Origin: Bacteroidota bacterium
GTDB lineage: Bacteria > Bacteroidota > Bacteroidia > Chitinophagales > Chitinophagaceae
Length of the DNA stretch: 61,727 nucleotides
Assembly (NCBI GenBank): GCA_024640255.1
Contig: JAHEFI010000013.1
Location: forward strand, 1-61,727
Reading direction: 5' to 3'
Below, piece by piece: positions 56,277 to 61,727 of the stretch. How positions within the stretch are numbered: position 1 is the stretch's first letter; each line of letters opens with the position of its first letter. Under the pieces are notes generated by a model that saw only the letters and a program-made list of their open reading frames with translations, had not been told where the DNA came from and searched no databases. The position numbers were made by a program, and so were the translations under genes.

Positions 56277-57908
56277 ATGTCTAAAATGATTTTTTTCGAC
56301 TTAGAAGCGAGAAATAAAATGAAGAAAGGTGTTGACACTTTAGCCAACGCTGTGAAAGTTACATTAGGCCCTAAAGGTCGTAACGTAGTAATCGAAAAGA
56401 AATTCGGTTCACCATCAGTAACTAAAGATGGTGTATCTGTAGCAAAAGAAATTGATTTAGAAGATCCAATTGAAAATATTGGTGCTCAAATGGTAAAAGA
56501 AGTTGCTTCAAAAACTGCTGATCAAGCAGGTGATGGTACAACTACTGCTACTGTATTAGCTCAAGCAATTGTAGGTGAAGGTTTAAGAAACGTTACTGCA
56601 GGTGCAAATCCAATGGATTTAAAGCGTGGTATTGATAAAGCTGTTGAAAAAGTGGTTGCTAGCTTAAAAGCACAATCTCAAACAGTGGGTAACGATACTA
56701 AAAAGATTGAGCAAGTTGCTTCTATCTCTGCAAACAACGATAACGAAATCGGAAAGTTAATTGCAACTGCAATGGCTAAAGTAGGTAAAGAAGGTGTTAT
56801 CACTGTTGAAGAAGCAAAAGGTACTGATACAACAGTGGATGTTGTAGAAGGTATGCAATTTGATCGTGGTTATGTATCTCCATACTTCGTTACAAATAGC
56901 GAAAAAATGGAAGCAGAAATGCAAAACCCTTATATTTTAATTTATGATAAGAAGATTTCAGCAATGAAAGATATCTTACATATTTTAGAGAAAGTAGCTC
57001 AAACAAGTCGTCCATTAGTCATCATCGCTGAAGATTTAGAAGGTGAAGCAATGGCTACTTTAGTGGTAAATAAATTAAGAGGTACCATCAAAGTTGCAGC
57101 GGTTAAAGCTCCAGGCTTTGGTGACAGAAGAAAAGAAATGTTGAACGATATTGCTATCTTAACTGCAGGTACTGTAATAAGCGAAGAGCAAGGTTTCAAA
57201 TTAGAAAATGCTGATTTAACTTATTTAGGTCAAGCTTCTTCTGTAACTATCGATAAAGACAATACTGTAATTGTTGGTGGTAAAGGAAAGAAAGCAGATA
57301 TCACTGCTCGTGTAAATCAAATCAAGGCGCAAATCGAGAATACAACTTCTGATTACGATCGTGAAAAATTACAAGAGCGTTTAGCTAAATTAAGCGGTGG
57401 TGTTGCAGTATTATATGTAGGTGCTGCTACAGAAACTGAAATGAAAGAGAAGAAAGATCGTGTAGACGATGCTTTACACGCAACACGTGCAGCTGTTGAA
57501 GAAGGTATTGTACCAGGAGGTGGCGTTGCTTACATCCGTGCAGTAGCTAGCTTAGACAAATTAAAAGGTGCTAACGATGACGAGAATACAGGTATTCAAA
57601 TTGTACGTCGTGCAATTGAAGAACCACTTCGTCAAATTGTTAAGAACAGCGGTATTGAAGGATCAATCGTTGTACAAAAAATTAAAGAAGGCAAGGATGA
57701 TTTTGGATTCAATGCAAGAACTGAAGTATTCGAAAACTTGTTTAAAGCAGGTGTAATCGATCCAACTAAAGTATCAAGAGTTGCATTAGAAAACGCAGCA
57801 TCTATTGCGTCAATGTTATTAACAACAGAATGTGTAATTGCTGACAAACCTAAAGCAGAAGCTCCAGCTCCAGGTGGTGCTCCTGATATGGGTGGCATGG
57901 GTTACTAA
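56277..57908 (+). CDS. groEL: Chaperonin GroEL
   Basis: 543 residues. [34 protein letters not shown] opening, the ATP-site [10 protein letters not shown] (Asp/Gly-rich), and a C-terminal PDMGGMGY tail with the GGM repeat reduced to one. Folds cytoplasmic proteins with GroES. Its codons are noticeably enriched in GCT/GGT/CGT endings compared with neighbours, as expected for a highly expressed gene. Ends in a very strong terminator. Confidence 0.98.
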   Translation: MSKMIFFDLEARNKMKKGVDTLANAVKVTLGPKGRNVVIEKKFGSPSVTKDGVSVAKEIDLEDPIENIGAQMVKEVASKTADQAGDGTTTATVLAQAIVGEGLRNVTAGANPMDLKRGIDKAVEKVVASLKAQSQTVGNDTKKIEQVASISANNDNEIGKLIATAMAKVGKEGVITVEEAKGTDTTVDVVEGMQFDRGYVSPYFVTNSEKMEAEMQNPYILIYDKKISAMKDILHILEKVAQTSRPLVIIAEDLEGEAMATLVVNKLRGTIKVAAVKAPGFGDRRKEMLNDIAILTAGTVISEEQGFKLENADLTYLGQASSVTIDKDNTVIVGGKGKKADITARVNQIKAQIENTTSDYDREKLQERLAKLSGGVAVLYVGAATETEMKEKKDRVDDALHATRAAVEEGIVPGGGVAYIRAVASLDKLKGANDDENTGIQIVRRAIEEPLRQIVKNSGIEGSIVVQKIKEGKDDFGFNARTEVFENLFKAGVIDPTKVSRVALENAASIASMLLTTECVIADKPKAEAPAPGGAPDMGGMGY

Positions 57909-57926
57909 TCTTGTTAGAACAATACA

Positions 57927-57960
57927 AAAAGGCCTCGATTTTATCGAGGCCTTTTCTTTT
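57927..57960 (+). terminator. groEL terminator
   Basis: Perfect 13-bp stem AAAAGGCCTCGAT / ATCGAGGCCTTTT, TTT loop, T-rich tail. Confidence 0.93.
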
Positions 57961-57984
57961 GTAAAGAATCTCCAAAGGGACTCT

Positions 57985-58683
57985 TTATTTTTTAAAATAC
58001 AATTGAAATCCTTTCGTTAATAATAATTGTGCCACACCATAAGTCATCATAGTTACTAATCCAATATGAGGTATCGGTGTATGAATTGACCATTGAAATT
58101 TATTAAACGCTAATACAGCATCAGAGGTAATAAAAAATAACATTCCAGGAAACCAAAATAATTGAGCAATTAAATTTGTTTTATCATTTAAGGAAGCTCT
58201 AAAAGCCATAATTGCAGAAGAACAAATTAATCCCATATACACTAGAATAGGATAAATTAAACTGCCCATAGAATCAGCGAGTTGATGATAAATACCAAAA
58301 CAGAATAATAAAAACAAAGCAGCTACTGCAAATACTTTGTATAACTTTTTATCCACTGCAGGTTTAATACCATTGAAGAAAATGATATTACAAATATGTG
58401 TAGTCATAAAAGCTACCATACCAATAATAAAATATTTTTCATATGTCAATAACACATCACCTAAGAAAGAGCCGAATAAGCCAAAACCAACCAACCACTT
58501 CCCTTTTGGTGCCTCTTCACTGTATTCTTGAGAAGCTAGAAAAATAATTAATGTTGGCAATAGTAATGCCTTAGTAATAAATTGAATCGTAGCAAAAGCA
58601 TCTCCCAAAACCTGTGCATATAAATGTGCACTTAAAAGAAGTATATAGATGGTGATGCCAAATTTTTGAATAAATACTTTCAT
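57985..58683 (-). CDS. YhhN/TMEM86 family membrane protein (lysoplasmalogenase-like)
   Basis: 232 residues, seven to eight membrane helices. FITKALLLPTLIIFLA near the N-terminus, FGSFLGDVLLTY, GMVAFMTTHICN and FFITSDAVLAFNKF are the conserved Asp-containing motifs of the YhhN family. Eukaryotic TMEM86 members hydrolyse lysoplasmalogen; the activity in bacteria without plasmalogens is uncertain. Single gene, divergent from the small membrane protein gene. Confidence 0.85.
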   Translation of the reverse strand: MKVFIQKFGITIYILLLSAHLYAQVLGDAFATIQFITKALLLPTLIIFLASQEYSEEAPKGKWLVGFGLFGSFLGDVLLTYEKYFIIGMVAFMTTHICNIIFFNGIKPAVDKKLYKVFAVAALFLLFCFGIYHQLADSMGSLIYPILVYMGLICSSAIMAFRASLNDKTNLIAQLFWFPGMLFFITSDAVLAFNKFQWSIHTPIPHIGLVTMMTYGVAQLLLTKGFQLYFKK

Positions 58684-58742
58684 TGGATGGTTAAATTTAT
58701 AAACTAAATATACGCAAAGGCTCGTAGTTAAAAAGCTTTGAT

Positions 58743-58750
58743 TAAATTTG
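58743..58750 (+). promoter_or_regulatory. -7 box TAAATTTG of the small membrane protein gene
   Basis: Perfect TAnnTTTG ending 3 nt before ATG 58754; an in-frame TTG at 58748 is part of the box and is rejected as start. Confidence 0.55.
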
Positions 58751-58753
58751 CTT

Positions 58754-59065
58754 ATGCTAAATAAAGAAGAAGAAGCATTTTATCATCAATGGGAAAAAGA
58801 AAGAACCCTTCCTCAATATAAGAGGAAACCCTTCTTAAGAGGGTTAAGTGTTGGTTTATCCCTGGGAGTTTTGGTAATGCTTATTTCTGAATTAGGTTGG
58901 TACGAAAGAGCCAATATGATTGCCAATAGTAGAAGTAATAATTTATGGGTCATATTAGCAATTTTAATTATATCAATTGGCTTTGCTTGGTTATACCAAC
59001 AATTCACTGCCGAAATGAATGAACAGAGATATCAAGAACTCAAACATATAAAAAATAAAAAATGA
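58754..59065 (+). CDS. Small two-helix membrane protein of unknown function
   Basis: 103 residues from ATG 58754. Charged N-terminus (NKEEEAFYHQWEKER), two membrane helices at about 30-46 (LSVGLSLGVLVMLISEL) and 64-82 (LWVILAILIISIGFAWLY), and a charged C-terminus. I do not recognise the family. Translationally coupled by an ATGA overlap to the FKBP lipoprotein gene, so the two may act together in the envelope. Confidence 0.6.
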   Translation: MLNKEEEAFYHQWEKERTLPQYKRKPFLRGLSVGLSLGVLVMLISELGWYERANMIANSRSNNLWVILAILIISIGFAWLYQQFTAEMNEQRYQELKHIKNKK

Positions 59066-59550
59066 CCATTTTTACTCAAAAATCATCAAAAATGAAGGTA
59101 TTTTCATCAATTTTAGGCGTTTTTGCCTTGTTTTTAACCATTTTTAGCATTTCTGGATGTTCAAAATCAAATAGTTCTTCAGCTAGTGAAAAAACACAAA
59201 TGGTAAACTATGCAAAAGCTAATTCTATCAACTATACCGAAGATCCTTCAGGAATTTTATATGAAATTACCAATGCTGGTTCTGGAACCAAACCAAGCCT
59301 AAGTAGTACAATTACAGTTACTTATAAAGGAAAATTATTAAACGGAACTCAATTTGATGCAGGTACTATAACCTATGCATTAAGTAGCCTTATTCAAGGA
59401 TGGCAAATTGCAGTGCCTAAAATTGCTCCAGGTGGCTCTATCAGAGTGCTTATTCCTTCTAATTTAGGCTACGGTGCTCAAGGTGCAGGATCAAGTATAC
59501 CACCTAATTCACCCCTTTATTTTGAAATTACTCTAAACGCTGTTAGATAG
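59062..59550 (+). CDS. FKBP-type peptidyl-prolyl isomerase lipoprotein
   Basis: 162 residues from the ATG in the ATGA overlap; an in-frame ATG at 59092 (MKVFSSILGVFALFL) would give a more usual lipoprotein signal. Lipobox FSISGC, Cys33 (from 59062). FKBP domain from about 65: ITVTYKGKLLNGTQFDAG, LIQGWQIAVPKIAPGGSIRVLIPSNLGYGAQG, then SIPPNSPLYFEITL. Catalyses proline isomerisation during folding of exported proteins. Confidence 0.9.
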   Translation: MTIFTQKSSKMKVFSSILGVFALFLTIFSISGCSKSNSSSASEKTQMVNYAKANSINYTEDPSGILYEITNAGSGTKPSLSSTITVTYKGKLLNGTQFDAGTITYALSSLIQGWQIAVPKIAPGGSIRVLIPSNLGYGAQGAGSSIPPNSPLYFEITLNAVR

Positions 59551-59562
59551 GCAAATTTCCAT

Positions 59563-59570
59563 TATATTTG
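59563..59570 (+). promoter_or_regulatory. -7 box TATATTTG of secDF
   Basis: Perfect TAnnTTTG, 29 nt before the secDF ATG. Confidence 0.5.
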
Positions 59571-59599
59571 CCGACTAAAAATCAGTTAATCAAACTATT

Positions 59600-61727
59600 A
59601 TGCAACTTAAAGGATTAGTGCGCTTTTTCACATTTGCGCTTATTTTAATTTGTCTTTACCAATTGTCATTTACATGGTTCGTAAAAAACCATGAAGCTGC
59701 AATGGAGAAAAAAGCAAGTGCTTGGGTAAAAAAATTACCTACAGCTGAACAAATGTACCCAGGTAACAAAGAAGAACAATTGTTATACAAGGACAGTGTG
59801 AACGATGCTCAAAAAGCTTATTTAAAACATTTATTAGATAGCACAAAAGATACCAAGTTATTCTTTGGCTTAACTACCTATGCTGCAGCAAAGGAAAGAG
59901 AATTAATGTTAGGTCTTGATTTACAGGGTGGTATGAGTGTAACCATGGAAGTGGGCTTAGACGGATTAATAAAGTCTTTAGCCAACTACAGTAAAGAGCC
60001 TGCTTTTAATACTGCATTAGCAAATGCAGTAAATAAGAAAGCCAATAGCAATGCAGACTTAATTACTTTGTTTACTTCTGAATACAAAACTTTGAATCCT
60101 TCTGGAAAGTTAGCACCATTGTTTGCTTCAAGAAGTAATGGAAAATTAAAGTTTGATGCTTCTGATGATGCAGTAACCAATTATTTAAGAGAACAAGCAA
60201 CTGTTGCGTTCAACAATACTTACAAAATTTTAAGTACACGTATTGACCGTTTCGGTTTAGCTTCTCCTACTATTAACCCAGATCCTACAAAAGGAATTAT
60301 CAATATTGAATTAGCAGGTATTTCAGATAAAGAGCGTGTACGTTCTTATTTACAATCTACTGCTAACTTACAATTCTTTGAAGTGTATACTTTTGAGAAT
60401 AAAGATTTTCAAAATGGAATTTTAGCTGCTGACAAAGCCATTGAAGCAAGCTTAAACGGTGTGACTGATTCAGGCGCAGTTATTGCTCAAAAAGATACTA
60501 ATATCTTAAACAGCAATAAAAATCCATTATTAAAAACTGTACAATTCACTCAACCTTATCAATCTAAGAATGGTGCATATTTATACCCTGGTGAGATTGG
60601 TTATATCTTGAAAAAAGATACTGCTAAATTAAACCAATACCTAGCCCTTGCAGAAGTGAAAAATAAATTCCCTTCTAACTTAGTATTCATGTATGGTAAA
60701 GCAGATGAAGAAGCAACTGATGCTAAAGCAAAAGAAGTACTTCCTTTGTATGCTATCAAAACATTGGATAATGGATTAGCAGAATTAGAAGGTGATCATG
60801 TTGCTAATGCAGCACAAGATTTTGATGAGCGCGGAAAAGTAGCTATCAAAATGAACATGGATAAAATTGGAACAAGCATCTGGGCTAAAATGACTACAAG
60901 AAATGTAGGTAAGCCTTTAGCGATTGTTCTAGATAATATTGTTTATTCTGCACCAAATGTAAACGATGCGATTACTACAGGTAATTCATCTATCTCAGGT
61001 AGCTATTCATTAAAAACTGCACAAGACTTAGCTCAAATTTTAGAGAGTGGTAAATTACCTGCTCCTGCTAAAATTGTAGCAGATCAACAAGTAGGTCCAA
61101 CTTTAGGTAAAGCTTCTATCGAAGGTGGTGCAATGGCATTCGGAATTTCATTCTTAGTAATCTTCGCTTTAATGTTATTATACTTTAACACAGGAGGTTG
61201 GGTTGCTAATATTGCATTAATCTTAAACTTATTATTTACGATTGGTATCTTAAGTGCTTTAGGATTTACCTTAACTGCACCTGGTATCGCTGGTTTAGTA
61301 TTAACCATCGGTATGGCTGTAGATACGAACGTAATTATATTTGAAAGAATTAAAGAAGAATTAACTAAAGGAAAGAGTTATCAATTAGCTGTTACTGATG
61401 GTTACAAGCGTTCTATGTCTCCAGTATTGGATGCACACGTTACTACCCTTTTAACTGCTATTATCTTAGCTTACTTTGGATTAGGTCCAGTATTAGGATT
61501 TGCTACAACACAAATCATTGGTATCTTATTGTCTTTATTCTGTGGAATTTTAGTATCTCGTTTAATTACCGATATTTATACTTCTAAGAATAGACATTTT
61601 GAATACTTCACAGTTATTTCTAGAAATATTTTCAAGAACGCTAATTTCAAATTTATTGAATTTAGAAAGTATGCATATGTATTGTCAGCTATCGTGTTAG
61701 TGATGGGTGTTGCATCTTTCTTCAATG
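59600..61727 (+). CDS. secDF: SecDF fused protein-export subunit (5' part, runs off the right edge)
   Basis: At least 709 residues, open at the window end. First membrane helix at ~8-28, LGLDLQGGMSVTMEV (SecD signature D-L-x-G-G), a long periplasmic P1 region with RIDRFGLASPTI, then a SecD membrane part: GKASIEGGAMAFGISFL and MAVDTNVIIFERIKEEL. After NRHFEYFT comes KFIEFRKYAYVLSAIV, the start of SecF, showing the Bacteroidota SecD-SecF fusion. Uses the proton or sodium gradient to pull proteins through SecYEG. yajC is 5 kb away at 54456. Confidence 0.95.
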   Translation, partial: MQLKGLVRFFTFALILICLYQLSFTWFVKNHEAAMEKKASAWVKKLPTAEQMYPGNKEEQLLYKDSVNDAQKAYLKHLLDSTKDTKLFFGLTTYAAAKERELMLGLDLQGGMSVTMEVGLDGLIKSLANYSKEPAFNTALANAVNKKANSNADLITLFTSEYKTLNPSGKLAPLFASRSNGKLKFDASDDAVTNYLREQATVAFNNTYKILSTRIDRFGLASPTINPDPTKGIINIELAGISDKERVRSYLQSTANLQFFEVYTFENKDFQNGILAADKAIEASLNGVTDSGAVIAQKDTNILNSNKNPLLKTVQFTQPYQSKNGAYLYPGEIGYILKKDTAKLNQYLALAEVKNKFPSNLVFMYGKADEEATDAKAKEVLPLYAIKTLDNGLAELEGDHVANAAQDFDERGKVAIKMNMDKIGTSIWAKMTTRNVGKPLAIVLDNIVYSAPNVNDAITTGNSSISGSYSLKTAQDLAQILESGKLPAPAKIVADQQVGPTLGKASIEGGAMAFGISFLVIFALMLLYFNTGGWVANIALILNLLFTIGILSALGFTLTAPGIAGLVLTIGMAVDTNVIIFERIKEELTKGKSYQLAVTDGYKRSMSPVLDAHVTTLLTAIILAYFGLGPVLGFATTQIIGILLSLFCGILVSRLITDIYTSKNRHFEYFTVISRNIFKNANFKFIEFRKYAYVLSAIVLVMGVASFFN

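Noticed and set aside
57962..57992. Possible second terminator after groEL (AAAGAATC / GACTCTTT)
   Set aside because: Imperfect pairing with a mismatch; the strong hairpin at 57927-57960 suffices.

Overview
The window looks like a chromosomal segment of a low-GC (by eye roughly one third G+C) member of the Bacteroidota, most likely Chitinophagaceae (Sediminibacterium-like). I base this on several things seen together. There are lineage-restricted families (DUF3276/PUR-like protein, DUF3822 next to rsmD, a long ~300-residue NusB, a fused SecDF). The primary sigma factor is short and lacks region 1.1. Shine-Dalgarno sequences are almost absent. Many genes have the Bacteroidota-type promoter -7 box TAnnTTTG, a few with a TTTG -33 box 20-22 bp upstream. 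The genus is inference; no 16S gene is present.

Layout. 1-490: 5' part of recF. 547-3665: pyrimidine and CoA genes (pyrR, pyrB, coaD, pyrE) with a NUDIX gene. 3671-10354: LEA-type lipoprotein, WbqC-like protein, a BlaI/M56 regulator-protease pair, a membrane pyrophosphatase with an unusual C-terminal tail, and a secreted beta-lactamase-fold hydrolase. 10451-15930: serA, then cutC, glycosylasparaginase, a NahK-like sugar kinase and a GH109-like glycosidase that together look like a small glycoprotein/amino-sugar salvage island. 16200-21113: MORN-like secreted protein, TPR protein, gyrA. 21114-26100: five tightly packed genes DUF3822-rsmD-fau-lpxK-rnr. 26177-33607: MATE exporter, folB, trxB, rpoD, ltaE, pgi, GNAT, DUF3276. 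33711-36522: an ABC exporter half, tRNA-Ser(UGA), a 193-bp palindromic element that touches the tRNA end, and a DUF4160/DUF2442 gene pair. 36524-43301: pirin, YhcH-family protein, mutS2 without Smr, msrA, M1 peptidase, NlpC/P60 lipoprotein. 43390-54371: dnaE, trxA, nucleoside transporter, mqnE, sdaA, aminotransferase, rlmK-like methyltransferase, coaE. 54456-61727: yajC, nusB, groESL (behind a sigma-54-like promoter), YhhN-family protein, small membrane protein, FKBP lipoprotein, and the start of secDF.

Most of the content is housekeeping. The parts that stand out are non-coding or regulatory: -7 boxes lying 3-9 nt from start codons (and 4 nt from the tRNA 5' end), implying leaderless or nearly leaderless RNAs; a sigma-54-like promoter in front of groESL; an inverted-repeat operator candidate over the blaI promoter; and the palindromic element after tRNA-Ser. 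Several start codons were moved downstream because the -7 box or a terminator stem overlaps the longer open frame (dnaE, mqnE, sdaA, rlmK-like, nusB, the small membrane protein), or because the longer frame adds a non-conserved extension (gyrA, lpxK, folB, trxB, ltaE, aminotransferase).
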